From Symmetrospora coprosmae (taxonomy: Eukaryota > Basidiomycota > Cystobasidiomycetes > Symmetrosporaceae), in contig VUYT01000044.1 of the NCBI GenBank assembly GCA_008802785.1, positions 41,914 through 105,913 on the forward strand: 64,000 nt of DNA, given 5' to 3'. The position numbers were made by a program, and so were the translations under genes. The notes under the pieces were generated by a model. The model saw nothing but the letters and a program-made list of their open reading frames with translations, made no database searches and had not been told where the DNA came from. Positions 1-10,543 of this stretch are shown here, one piece after another; the stretch's first letter is position 1, and each line of letters starts with the position of its first letter.

Positions 1-878
1 GCACGATCCCAGGTGAGTCTTCCCTGCTTGATGTTACAGCTCGATACTAATCCGGCCGTCTCGATCAGGCCTCTGGATTCTGATGCGCTTCGGCCGCCGA
101 AAGCCCTTGTACCTCGGTGGACTCTGGCAAGCTGCATGGCTTCTCATCTTCGCGACGATCGCGACAGCTCAGCCTCCGACTACCGACAACAACACGGGAA
201 CTGTCATGATTGTTGCTGGATGCATGTACATTGCCTCTTTTGCCGGTGAGCATGATAGACCAGTACATACTAGACTGTCCCATACTGATATTGTGCTTCC
301 ATCTCATCAGCCACTTGGGGACCTGCTTGCTGGGTCGTTATTGGAGAATCCTTCTCTCTCCGCACCCGAGCCAAGCAAGTCGCCCTTGCAACGGCGTCCA
401 ACTGGCTTGCAAATTGTGAGTCCCTCGAAAGCCATGTCTGAACAGAGGCTGATTTCCTCCAATCGATATCAACCTCAGTCATGATCTCTTTCCTGACGCC
501 ACTGGCGGACGCTGGCATTTCCTATGCCTACGGTTATGTTTTGTACGTACTCCATTCACATACAACCTGACACATCTAATAAAACTAATATGCATCCACA
601 GCGTCGGCATGAATCTCTTCGGCGCAGCCCTCGTCTACTTCTTCCTCTACGAGACCGAGGGACTGACACTCGAAGCTGTCGACATCATGTACTCGGACCC
701 GAAAGTCAACGCCCGCAACAGCAAAGATTGGATTCCAGCAGGATACCGCGACCGCAAGACACGCATCGACGAGTACTTTGCAGACGATGCGACCCGCGTT
801 GGGAGCGAAGACATGCCCAGGGGCAAGCCAGTGGTCAAGCCCACAAAGGGCAATGGCGGGCATGTCGAGAAGGTTTGA
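1..878 (+). CDS. MFS sugar transporter, C-terminal part (5' end outside window)
   Basis: This is the last third of a sugar/H+ symporter of the major facilitator superfamily, a plasma-membrane hexose or disaccharide importer. The first visible exon (from about 70) reads LWILMRFGRRKPLYLGG, the conserved RFGRR loop between transmembrane helices. It is followed by hydrophobic helices and, across an intron, by TWGPACWVVIGESFSLRTRA, which matches the PESPR-type region before helix 11. The last exon (from about 602) gives FFLYETEGLTLEAVD, the classic ETEG.LEE signature after helix 12, then a hydrophilic tail ending at the TGA at 876-878. Introns lie near 247-307, 417-476 and 545-601. The family is certain from these motifs. 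The substrate cannot be read from the fragment; the lactose/hexose permease branch is likely because of the ETEGLTLE form. Confidence 0.85.
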
Positions 879-1051
879 TCTGCAACCCATTCGCTTTAGG
901 AATTGGAAAAATGAATTGCATCTGCTGCGAATGGCTCGTACCCATGTATCGACTAGCTCGCAGTCATGGACTAGCTCATGTACACATCCCGTCACAGTAC
1001 GCAAAGCAGTTTCCGAAAGCCCCCCTTTATGCAGATTCTAGGTGGGAGCAC

Positions 1052-2619
1052 CTACCCGTCCCGGACGCCGGAGGGAGTGGTGCGGAACAGTGCGCCTTGC
1101 CCCTTCTTGCTTGTACCTGGACAGACTGTGACCGTAGCGACTCTGAAAGACTTGCATCCGTCAGCGATGTCCTCTGGACGACCAGACTCGCAGCTGCTCA
1201 CCTCACGCCCGTCTTTCCTGCTGACAGAAGTATCTGCGTCGCGTAAGGTGGATGCCAGAAGTTCGCTGGCGATGCAGAGTCGGGTCAGTACGGTACCGGG
1301 TGTGATCATGCGGAGCAGCCTTACTGAAATGCTGGACGGCGAATGAATGCCGAGCATCCTTGAGTGTCGTGTGCTCGCCGAACTCGTCCGTGAGCTTGGT
1401 CTTGCTCTGAGTGGTCACGATGGCCTTGGAAAGGAAACGACCATGCTCAGGCTACGTTCGGCGACATCGCGCGCTTTACTACTCACAGCCACATTCCTGG
1501 TGGACAGGTTCAGGAGCGTCTCTTTGACAGCTGTCGAGAGGAGCTGGCGAATGATGGAGTGGTTGGCCTCAACCTTTGGGTCCAGCTTGGCAGTTGTACG
1601 GCGCCGCTTGGAGGTCGAGTTTCGCCGATTCTCTTTGCTTGCTTCGAGATTGCTGTAGACGGAAGACGACAGTGCAGGGACGACGTGCGCATGGAGGGCC
1701 GAGGAGAGCGAGTCGATGATAACGAGGCGGATCTGCAAGAGCGATGTGACAGATTGAGCTGGCTATCTCTAGACATGCGTTTCAAAGGAATCACTTACGC
1801 TTGGATGCGCCTGGACGTGGTTCGAGACGTGATAGAGCGCTGCCAGTATGTCGTCGGTCTCCGTACATGGCCACAGCTGCATCCGGTCCAGCAGAGTGGC
1901 GGCCCTTCCTGCATGCGTAAAGGAGAGTCAGCTCGCCAGCCTAAACATTCGCGATTTCGTCTAAGTGATGCGCACCCGTGTCGCCCTGACACAGCTCGAG
2001 AGCACCTTGATGCAGAGCGGAGAGGCCCAGACCACCTTGCGTATCTGTAGCGACAGCGGGACACTCAGCAGTTGCAGTGATGCGCATTGCGCAAGATCCG
2101 AGTACGCACCAATGATCAATACTCTCGGACCACGTTCAGGCCCGTCTTCAGGAGAGGACAGACACGCCTGAAGTGCGTAGGACAGGCAGAGACGTGTCTT
2201 GCCCTCGCCGGGGCATCCAGTGAGTTCGAGCACCTGACCAGCGGAGAGGCTGCCTCCTGCATCATCGTCCCCGGTAGCGATCAAGGCATCCAGCCCAGGG
2301 CTTCCACTCGAGAAGCGGACTGCATGCGTCTTGGCTTGGAGCAGCGCGGTGGCCGACAGGGTTTGTATAGCCAGAGCGGAATGGTGAGGATCGATGCTCG
2401 ACGAGTCTGCTGCGAGGAATTGGCGTTGGCTGACGCTGCCGCTCACAGGCGTGTATGCAGGGGTGGAGGAGATGCGGGCGACGGAGGCGAGGAGGGGGTC
2501 TTTGAGAAGAGGAAGTCGTAGCGATTTGCGTCAGCAGGCGCGCTAGGCGATGCACGTCTGTTTCGGCTGCACCTACCCTCCCTGAGCAGCGCAAGCTGTT
2601 CCTCGATATTCGCCGCCAT
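1052..2619 (-). CDS. RAD51 paralogue, RAD51C-like recombinase
   Basis: This is a RecA/RAD51-fold ATPase, most like RAD51C, a partner in homologous recombination and crosslink repair. Exon 1 (2619-2577) encodes MAANIEEQLALLRE. An intron to 2500 leads into DPLLASVARISSTPAYTPVS. The Walker A motif GCPGEGKT lies near 2197-2221. After two introns comes IRLVIIDSLSSALHAHV (near 1690-1740), a Walker B strand. VTTQSKTKLTDEF near 1400 matches the VLTNQMTTK region of RAD51C, and the last exon has GALFRTTPSGVRDG, which resembles the RAD51C C-terminus ECTVLFQIKPQGFRD. The frame between the VTTQ exon and the C-terminal exon changes near 1320-1360 and I could not resolve that junction, so an unrecognised intron or a small frameshift is possible. 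It is transcribed divergently from MSH6 across 305 bp. Rad57/XRCC3-type identity is the main alternative. Confidence 0.65.
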
Positions 2620-2643
2620 GCCCAGGCAGCTCACGCAGAGACG

Positions 2644-2649
2644 ACGCGT
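2644..2649. promoter_or_regulatory. MluI cell-cycle box (ACGCGT) in RAD51C/MSH6 promoter
   Basis: This palindromic ACGCGT lies 25 bp upstream of the RAD51C-like start codon, in the divergent interval shared with MSH6. In fungi ACGCGT is the core site of MBF (Mbp1/Swi6), which drives G1/S transcription of DNA repair and replication genes. The motif is directly visible; its function is inferred from position and gene class. Confidence 0.5.
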
Positions 2650-2847
2650 CTTCTAGCCGGGGCGCTGCGGAGAGCCAGTGGGAGACATCTGCGGATGAAT
2701 GCGATGCGAGGAGCTGCACAATATACGCTGTCGCTCAATTCTCCTGAGGGATGATGTACAAGTCCTTGCGGGTGCTGTTGCTGTTCTCTGGATGTTCAAG
2801 TTGTCCCTTCTCCGCCTGTTTGTTGCCCTGCCAGTTGCTCCTCGTCA

Positions 2848-2853
2848 ACGCGT
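2848..2853. promoter_or_regulatory. Second MluI cell-cycle box (ACGCGT), 72 bp before MSH6 start
   Basis: This is a second exact ACGCGT in the same 305-bp interval. One six-base palindrome is expected about once per several kilobases, so two copies here support MBF-type cell-cycle control of both divergent genes. This copy could lie in the MSH6 5' leader rather than upstream of the transcription start. Confidence 0.45.
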
Positions 2854-2900
2854 CTCTCCTTCCTTTCTCCCTCGCTTGCTGTCACTCTGTTCCCTTCATA

Positions 2901-2920
2901 GCAGCAGCAGCAGCAGCAGC
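2901..2920 (+). repeat. GCA trinucleotide microsatellite in the MSH6 leader
   Basis: Six to seven GCA units stand immediately before the MSH6 start codon at 2925. The reading frame is open through the repeat, so an upstream start cannot be excluded by frame alone. I chose the ATG at 2925 because the PIP box follows it directly. Confidence 0.8.
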
Positions 2921-2924
2921 AACG

Positions 2925-5900
2925 ATGAGCAGGCCTCCCAATAGCAACAGCAACAGCAACAAGCAGTCGACCCTCTTTGGCTACTTCAACAAGAAGTCTG
3001 CGGGAGGAGAGCCATCCTCGTCCTCGTCGCCCGCTGCTGCAGGACCGAGCAGGAGCGCGAGTGCGAACGGCTCAAGCAGCAACAGCAAGGCCAAGAGCAG
3101 TGATGGAGCAAGCACGAGCAAGACCAACGGTAGCAAGAAAGCTCCTGCCTCTGCTGCCGAGACACCCTCTGCCTCGCGTCCATCCGCGAGAACACCCCTG
3201 TCGGAGAGCGAGACGATAGACCTCAGCTCAGAAGGGCCAAATGGAGACGAAGACGAGGACGACAACAACCTCCCAGAAGCTCCGACTACCAAGACCCCCC
3301 TCACCGCATTCACGTCTCAGCAATCGTCTGCCAAGAGTGGGCCATCCGCAAGCTCGCTCAAGGACAAGGCGACGAAAGGTACTTCCAAGAGCAGGACGGC
3401 ATCGGCATCCGAAAGCGAGGGTGGTCGCGATGGCGACGCCAGCATGAGTGCTGGTGAAGGGCTCAGCGGCGTCTCTGGAAGCGAGATGGATCTCGACGAG
3501 GCGGGTGACGTAGAGGAAGAAGAAGAGGGCAGTCGGCCAAAGAGGAAGGCCTCGCAGGTATGTCGAGGGAAATAACAGACCTCGCTCGTCCGGCTCTGAC
3601 GCGTATCTCCTCCTCGTCTCCGGCAGTCGCGCGCCAACAAGCGACAGATTGTCCTCTCTGACGAAGAGAACGAAGACGAGGATGAAGCAGGCAGCGCGTT
3701 CGATGATGCGGGCTCCTCAGCTTCAGGGTCAGCTCCGCCGAAGAAGAAGAGCAAAGGCGCTGTGTCTGGCAAAGCTAAATCGAACAAGCGAGCCAAGTCC
3801 GAATCACCGCTCATGCTGTCCAGCGAGGACGAAGAGGAGGATTTCGATGACGATGCTGTAGACTGGGATGCAGCCGCTGAGCTCAGTGACGCATCAGGCG
3901 GAGGTCGAGCGGGCAAGGCAAGCAAGGGGAAAGGGCGGGCTGCTCCTGTCGCAAAGAAGGCGGCTGGCAGCTCGGCAGGTGCAGCAAAAGACAAAGCTGT
4001 GCAGAAGAAGCTGCCAGGCGGACGGCCTGCTCCTGTGAGGCCGATGACTTCGACATGAGCGAGCATGGACGCTACTTACCACGCGTTCCTATTTCCTCTA
4101 ATGCAGAAGAGCCAAGGCTCTACAGACAGTTTCAAGACGGTGGCGGACCTTGAGCGTGCTGTGAGTCTTTGGCATCTTCGGCTCCCGTGTTGATTTGTTC
4201 TAATATCGTGCTCGGCAAGCAGAAGCGGCAGAAGGCGTATATCGAGGAAGGCGGCGAGACTTTCGATTTTCTCCGCGAGGATATCATTCGGGACGCAAGC
4301 AAGAAGCGCCCTGGTACGTACACTACCAGCAAGACTCGCTTGCACGTGTACGCGACCGCTGACTGCTCCTTTCACGCACACATCCTGCACAGACGACCCC
4401 GAATATGACCCACGCACCCTCTACATCCCCAAGAAAGCTGAAGATTCCTTCACGCCGTTCGAGCAGCAGTTTTGGGACATCAAGAGGAATCGTGAGTCGG
4501 GGTGTGTATGCGACGCCAGCTCCAATTGTGGTCTCGCTAAGGCATCGATGCTCGCAGACATGGACACGGTCCTTTTCTTCCAGAAGGGCAAATTCTTCGA
4601 GCTATACGAGCAGGATGCCGACATTGGAAGCCAGGTCTTTGACCTCAAGGTGCGTGTTTCTGCTTCAGCGTGTGGCTGTTCCTGCGATCTGGCGGATGGA
4701 TGATTGATGTTACCATCTCACATCTCCAGCTCACTGGCAGAGTCAAGATGCGTATGGTGGGTGTACCGGAGGCGTCCATCGACTATTGGGTGGCCAAGTT
4801 CCTCGGGCAAGGATACAAGGTTGGCCGGGTCGAGCAGGCCGAGACGGCCCTGGGAGCAGATCTGCGGAGGAAAGACGCGAAGGGAAGCAAGACGTCCAAA
4901 GCGAAAGCTGGTCCGAACATTGTGAATCGCGAGCTCAAGACCGTCCTCACCACCGGCACGGTAGTCGATGGCGAGCTCATGACGGACGACCTGAGCGTGC
5001 ACTGCATAGCCATCAAGGAGAGCTTTGTCGAGGGTAATACCAATCCGACATTCGGTATCGTCGTAGCGGACTGCTCTACCGCCGAGTTCCAGCTCTGCAC
5101 GTTCCAGGTAAGATTGTACGCGTCTGTAGCGGATACTCCAGGCGGTCTAATCACCTTGCATTTCATCGCGCTGCAGGACGACGCTTGTCGCACACAACTC
5201 GAGACAATTATCCGTCAGCACCGGCCGCGCGATCTCGTTTACGAGCGAGGCAATCTCTCCGGGCCGACTACTCGGTTGCTACGCGCAGCGGGCGGCCTGG
5301 CCTGCCAGTGGACAGGCCTCAAGCCTGGTACCGAGTTCCCAGCTGCAGAAGACGCGCTCGGCCAGATTCGAGAGCTGTTCAACGGCAAGGATGCCGATGG
5401 CGAAGACGCGGAGATGGACCTGGACGCAGAGGGCGACGAGCGGGTCCCTCAGCAGATCAAGGAATTGTACGGGAGTGCAGAGACGATGTCCGCGCTGGGA
5501 GGCATGCTCTACTATCTGAAAGGGGTGGGTGGCTGTCAGTGCACAAATGTCGGCTTCTTCCGGCTGACCCTATCCCCACAGCTCAATCTCGACAAGGATC
5601 TCCTCACCGTCAACAACTTCAGTGAGTGTGCGATGCGCACTGAGGTAGTCGAGTTCTTGCTGAGCGCTTTTATCATCCAGACATTTTCGACCCCATTCGC
5701 GATGGGCAATCGCTTATCCTCGACGGCCAAACCCTGGCGCACATCGAGATCCTCCAGAACTCCGACGGAACGGACGAAGGCACCCTCTTCAAGCTGCTGT
5801 GCAGGTGCAGCACGCCCTTTGGCAAGAGACTTTTCAAGATCTGGGTCTGTCAACCTTTGCGGAAAGCCAAGGACATCAATGCGAGGTGGGCTAGTTCGGT

Positions 5901-8111
5901 ATGCCGCGTGACACGAGCATCGTCTTGCTCATTGGTACTGCCATCTCAACGCAGATTGGACGCCGTCGAGGACATTATGGACGCGCCCGCCTTCCTCAAG
6001 GCCTTTGATGAAGAATGCAAGCGCATGCCCGACCTCGAGAGGCTTCTGAGCAGGATTCACGCTGGCAGTTGCCGCATCAAGGACTTGTGTGTTAGAAATA
6101 CTGCTTGATCTATGAATGACGCTAAGGCTTTACGTCCATGCGCAGCCTGAAGGTCCTCGACACCTTCGAGAAACTGGGCCTGCTCAACGAAAAGCTCATT
6201 CAAGCCACAAAGGACTTCAAGTCAAAGACCTTGCCTGCGCTGCTGCGCTCATCGCCCGACCTCAACTCCATCGTCGCGGAACTTCGTCAAATGTTCACAC
6301 CCAAAGACGGTGAGTTTGGTCGCCTATGACGTACACGCTGCTCGGCTTATGCTTAGCTTTATCCAACAGACGAACTCACGCCTACAAAGGGTGTCGATCC
6401 AGAGTACGACGTGAGGATCATCACTACCGGACCTTTTCTGCCGTGCGCTGACGTATTCGTCTCACTACTCTCAGGCCACTCGCGAGGCAGTTGCGGAGGT
6501 TGAGGAGCAACTCGATGAAATACTCGCAGGGTATCGCAAGATGTACAAGTCCGTCAACTCTGCAGACGTGAAGGCTGAGCGTTAGACTGACTCCACCATG
6601 TCGCAGGGAGAAATCGATCGAGTACCGGGATATCGGCACCAAAGACATTTTCCAGATCCAGTGTCCCGTCAAGCTGAAGGTGCCAAAGAACTGGACGAAG
6701 GTGTCTGGCACGCAGCAGGTCACGAGGTACTACTCGCCAGAGGTCCTAACGCTAGTGAAGCAGCTCAAGGAGGTCAGAGAGAGGCGAGACCAAGCCAGCA
6801 AGATCTTCCAGTTCAAGGTGGGCGTCGTGCCAACCTGTCGCGTAAGGCCGTACTTACTCAAGCGGAGTACAGGTCTACGAGAAGTTTAGCGAGGACTACG
6901 CGACATGGCTCAAGGCCGTCAAGCTCGTAGCCGAGATTGACTGCCTTGTCAGCCTGGCCCGCTCGTCAATGGCTCTTGGCGAACCTGCTGTTCGACCCGA
7001 GATTATCGAGAGCCCCGAAGCATTTGTCGAATTTGAGGAGCTTCGCCACCCATGCGTCTTCAGCGCTACTGTCGACTTCATCCCAAACGATGTCAAGCTC
7101 GGAGGAAGCGACGAGCGCAAGATGGTCCTTCTTACCGGTCCCAATGTGAGTCCCGCCGGTTTCCCTAACCATGACGCTGCTGATTGCGTCCTCATGTAAC
7201 AGATGGCCGGAAAGTCGACACTGCTTCGCATGAGTTGCGTCGGCCTGATCATGGCGCAGCTCGGTTGCTACGTGCCCGCCAAATCTGCGCGTATTTCGCC
7301 TTGCGACCGTATTGTCTCGCGAATGGGTGCTGCCGACAACATGCTGGCCGGGCAGTCGACTTTTAGAGTAGAGATGGAGGATTGCAGAAAGATTCTGGTG
7401 GAAGCCACGCCAAAGACGCTGGTCATCCTGGACGAGCTCGGTCGCGGGTGGGGCAGTTCCTCTTGATGCAGCGGGCAAGGCTGACTCCGTGTCTACAGCA
7501 CGAGCACACATGATGGCCTCAGCATTGCCTATGCTGTCCTGCACCAGCTGGCCGGGCATCTCGGCTGCATTGGCTTCTTCGCAACGCACTTTACATCGCT
7601 GGTCGACGATTACGCCATGCATCCACAGATTGCGCTCAAGCACATGAAGACGTTCGTCAATGAGGAAAGTCGTGAGGTGACTTTTCTGTATCGACTGGCA
7701 GATGGCTGCTCGCCCAAGTCCTACGGTCCGCATGTGGCTTCTAGTGAGTCTGGCGAATAGCGTCTGCATCCGCTCTAGCTGACGATTATCGTACGCAGTG
7801 GCCGGCGTGCCCCGTGATATCGTCGAGCGGGCTATTGGTGTCTCGAAAGAGTTCGAGGACCGCACTCGTGCCCACGAAGCCAGCAAGAGGAAGGATCAGG
7901 TCGCGCCTCTGGACCATCAGGCGAATGTGTCGTACCGTGAGTGCCGTCATTCCGTGAGTGTGAGCCCTGCTGAGCGTTCCCAGCCGCAGTCCTCAAGCTC
8001 GCGAGTCAGGACTCGGTGCCGTTCACCCAGCAGCTCGTTCCCGTGCTCAAGCTTATTCGTAGCAAGGTCAGGTGCGCCAAAGATGAGAAGATCGAGGAGA
8101 TGGAGGAGTAA
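2925..8111 (+). CDS. MSH6: DNA mismatch repair protein MSH6 (MutS homologue)
   Basis: This is the MSH6 subunit of MutS-alpha, which with MSH2 recognises base mismatches and small loops in nuclear DNA. Residues 14-21, QSTLFGYF, form a canonical PCNA-binding PIP box. A long acidic, Ser/Lys-rich linker follows, as in other MSH6 proteins. The mismatch-binding domain contains KGKFFELYE near 4590-4616, giving the Phe-x-Glu pair that stacks on mismatches. The ATPase domain has LTGPN (end of exon near 7143) joined across an intron to MAGKSTLLR (from 7204), so the Walker A loop is split by an intron. The Walker B motif [11 protein letters not shown] lies near 7420-7448, followed across another intron by [11 protein letters not shown] and by FFATHFTSL. 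The C-terminus VPRDIVERA leads to the helical dimerisation tail and the TAA at 8109-8111. There are at least 15 short introns. All catalytic motifs are intact. Confidence 0.95.
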
Positions 8112-8449
8112 CTGTCGTTGTAGCTAGATGCAGAAGTGCCAGGTATGTGTAGCAACGAAGAAGCGTTCGCGCCTTCCTGAAGTGCCTGAAACGCGTTTTT
8201 TGTCGCGTGAGCAGTCCGACACATGACAGTCCGGACTGCATCGACACCCGAAGAGACTGCAGAGGACCAGGGGAATCTGCGAGCTCTTATAGCAATGAAG
8301 TGATGCTTCTGTGAGCTCTCCGCATCTGCTGCTCGGCCGCGCCGCCACCGAAAAAGTTGGGCATTTCTCCGTTTTTCGTGAAACTGCGGGAATCGCTCTA
8401 GAATCGCAAAAAGAAATTCTCGACATCCGGAGAGATGCAGGACACAGCT
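8112..8449. other. Intergenic between MSH6 3' end and tRNA-Leu 3' end
   Basis: This is the MSH6 downstream region. I see no conserved coding frame or repeat in it; it should hold the MSH6 polyadenylation site. Confidence 0.5.
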
Positions 8450-8456
8450 AAAAAAA
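8450..8456 (-). terminator. RNA polymerase III terminator of tRNA-Leu
   Basis: Seven consecutive T residues on the minus strand begin one base after the tRNA discriminator base (8458). A T-run of this length is a strong Pol III stop signal. It supports the assigned 3' end and suggests the gene is active. Confidence 0.8.
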
Positions 8457-8457
8457 T

Positions 8458-8635
8458 TGACGAGAAGGAGATTCGAACTCCTGCTCTTTCGAACCACGGA
8501 ATCACTGGTGTGATGTTGAATCAAGGGAGAACCTTAACGTGGCGCCTTAGACCGCTGTCGTTAGGGTGGGGCACAGGTCAGATACGCTAACCGGGGATAC
8601 TGATCGAAAAGGAGACGTACCTCGGCCATCTCGCC
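8458..8635 (-). tRNA. tRNA-Leu (anticodon AAG) with two introns, one in the D-loop
   Basis: The tRNA is read in three pieces: 8635-8621, 8554-8532 and 8499-8458 (80 nt in total). Piece 1 is GGCGAGA TG GCC GAG: acceptor 5' strand, D-stem and start of the D-loop. Piece 2 starts CGGTCTAAGGC and completes the D-arm; it then gives CCACG, TT, the anticodon AAG (8535-8533) and G37. Piece 3 gives base 38, CGTGG, an 11-nt variable arm, the T-arm AGGAG-TTCGAAT-CTCCT, the acceptor strand TCTCGTC and discriminator A. All stems pair: acceptor 7 bp with one G-U, D-stem 3 bp, anticodon stem 5 bp, T-stem 5 bp. The second intron (8531-8500, 32 nt) sits at the canonical position between bases 37 and 38. The first (8620-8555, 66 nt) interrupts the D-loop; it begins GTACGT, has CCCTAAC near its end and finishes in CAG, like a spliceosomal intron. 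A T7 terminator follows. Confidence 0.85.
8555..8620 (-). other. Intron-like insertion in the tRNA-Leu D-loop (GT...CTAAC...AG)
   Basis: These 66 nt separate tRNA bases 15 and 16. Ends are GTACGT and CGACAG, with a CTAAC branch-like motif whose A is 6 nt before the end. The motifs match the protein-gene introns in this window rather than a tRNA-endonuclease bulge-helix-bulge. Removing the 66 nt restores a standard leucine D-arm (TGGCCGAG followed by CGGTCTAAGG). The insertion also splits the internal A box. That it is removed by the spliceosome is inference. Confidence 0.75.
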
Positions 8636-8701
8636 TGCTATGTGCCTTGGAAAACATAAATTTATATAATGTTTGGCGTTCGTCTTTCTGGAAGCTCCGC
8701 T

Positions 8702-10543
8702 CTATCGCGGGGCCTTCTTGGAGCGCTTGGCCTTGCTCTGCTCCGCCGCCTCCCGCTCTCGCTTCTTCTCGGCCATGAGTGCGCGGTGCTTAGCTGCAGC
8801 TGACTGCGTGTTCGCCGTCCATCGATCCTTGTTAACTGCGGCAATGTTGGAAGGCTGCTGCGGGATGGGGAGGGAGCTGGCCTTGAGGACTTCCTCCTCG
8901 GTAGCAGCCCTCCTGCTGACGCGCACATTCGAATGATTGGTGATGTTGGTGATCTTCCTGTTGGTGAGTCGCATAGAGTTGTGGCCATCCGGCTTCTCCT
9001 GGGGCCTCACGGCGGCGGCCTTTTGGTGCGGGGCAAGGCCACCGTAAACCTGAGAAGGCTCTCCGAGGAAGGCATCGTCGTGAGGACGGGGTAGAAGGTC
9101 GGTGAAGTTGGTGCGGTGGTAGCCGTAGGCAAGGTTTGCCATAGCGCAGCCTGGGAGTCCGCTCGCGTGTCCAAAGCGCGCTTCCCAGCCGGCTTTGTCG
9201 TCGTAGACAGGGAAACGGAGAAGGGCCCCGGTTTCATCGTCGACAGTAACAGACTCGACGCATAGCTGCAGCCAGAACGACAGAATATCGAGCTTCGAAT
9301 AGAGCGTCTTGAAGCCGGCGGCGTCAAAGTAGTTGATGTTGAAATGCTCCGCGCCTGTAAAGTCACCGAGCGCGATGCAAGCGGCTTCCAGGATGCTCCG
9401 GAACTCCTTGGGCCAAGACTCGTCGATTTTGACCAAGGCGAATTTGGTCCAGTTGACGAGGCTGTTCGCCTTCCGATCCTTGCCTGCGAAAGTGGGGAAA
9501 CCTGTCAGGCCGCGTACATTGTACTTCATGCCATGCGAGAGAGAGACGCGCGACCTACCGACGAACTCGCGGACGTAGTAGTTGACTCCTGTTGACTTCT
9601 CGTGCTCCTTCATTCGGCGCTTGAAGAGATCTGTGTACCCGAGATATCCCTTCTCCTTGTGTATACCGGGAGCGCGAAGCGCGTAGAAACCCGCGCTGTT
9701 TCCCGGGAAGCGTGACGAGCCGAAGCGGTGGCGCTTGCGAACAAAGGTGCGGAGCGCCACAGGCTTCCCGGACTGGGCCGAGCTGCGCGGGATGAATGCA
9801 ATCACCGTGATGAGACCGGAAGCAAATCAGCGCGGCTCGTCCCCCTAATTGTGTACTGGTGAGTTGCGAGCCTGATGAACACCTCTGCTATACACCTACC
9901 TGATGAAGTCATCCATCCAGTCTTTCTCCTGCATGAGGAGAACGGCCACAAGCACGTGGAAGTTCTGGAGACCAGGAAGCCCGCCCACAGCGGCAGAGAC
10001 GGCGGCAGACGGAAGATTGAGAGCCCATCGGGGCAGAGAAGATCTCGCTCTATCGATGTATCGAAGCAGCCCTTGGTCGCCGACGAGGCTGCGATGCAAC
10101 AGGCGTATTGTCAGCCAAAGTGTTTCCTCAGCGGCGAGAAGCCCAGCACAACGCACTGGAGCAAGGGATCCCGGTTGAATTGCATCTTGACGTACTCTCC
10201 GACGCAGAACAGCTGCGTGATGGACGTACTCTCGTCAGTGCGCGCCCGTCTGGACTAATGCTTTGCAGCCCACCTTCTCCATGTCAGCGGCAGTGAGTCC
10301 AACCGCCACGAGGACGCGCAGCAGCTCCTGGTCGAGTTCGTCGTCCGTCAAGCGGCGATGCGTGTGCCGAGCCTTGCGAGAGGTCTGACTGCCATGCTGA
10401 ATGTCGCCTTCAATGTCGGCCAACGCGTTGAGGAGCTCCTGGAACTGCCCAAGCTCCCGGAACGCCTGGGCCTCCATGGCTCGGATGACGCGCTCCTGCC
10501 AGCTGAGCGGCGCAGCTGGGGGCGTCTCTGCATTGTCAGACAT
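8702..10543 (-). CDS. GIY-YIG-like domain protein of unknown role
   Basis: The long exon (9782-8702) encodes GFYALR, then KGYLGYTDLFKRRMKEHEK, which resembles the GIY-YIG nuclease core (G[IF]Y...GYTD/GQT...R...H). The C-terminus is basic (KAKRSKKAPR), which suggests nuclear location. That exon has no in-frame ATG near its 5' end; only a GTG is open. I therefore join it, through a 117-nt intron (9899-9783) and a 45-nt intron (10273-10229), to the exon that begins MSDNAETPPAAPLSWQERV at 10543. Both junctions keep frame. The N-terminal part is helical, and MQEKDWMDDFI ends exon 2. The joined model is inferred: two separate genes are possible, and the 45-nt intron is short. I know no characterised protein of this architecture; the GIY-YIG assignment rests on motif spacing alone. 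Confidence 0.5.

Noticed and set aside
8458-8555. Reading the tRNA at 8458 as a tRNA with its 5' end directly upstream of the D-arm
   Set aside because: The bases immediately before CGGTCTAAGG (CCCTAACGACAG) cannot pair with the acceptor strand or form the D-stem; the true 5' piece is 66 nt away.
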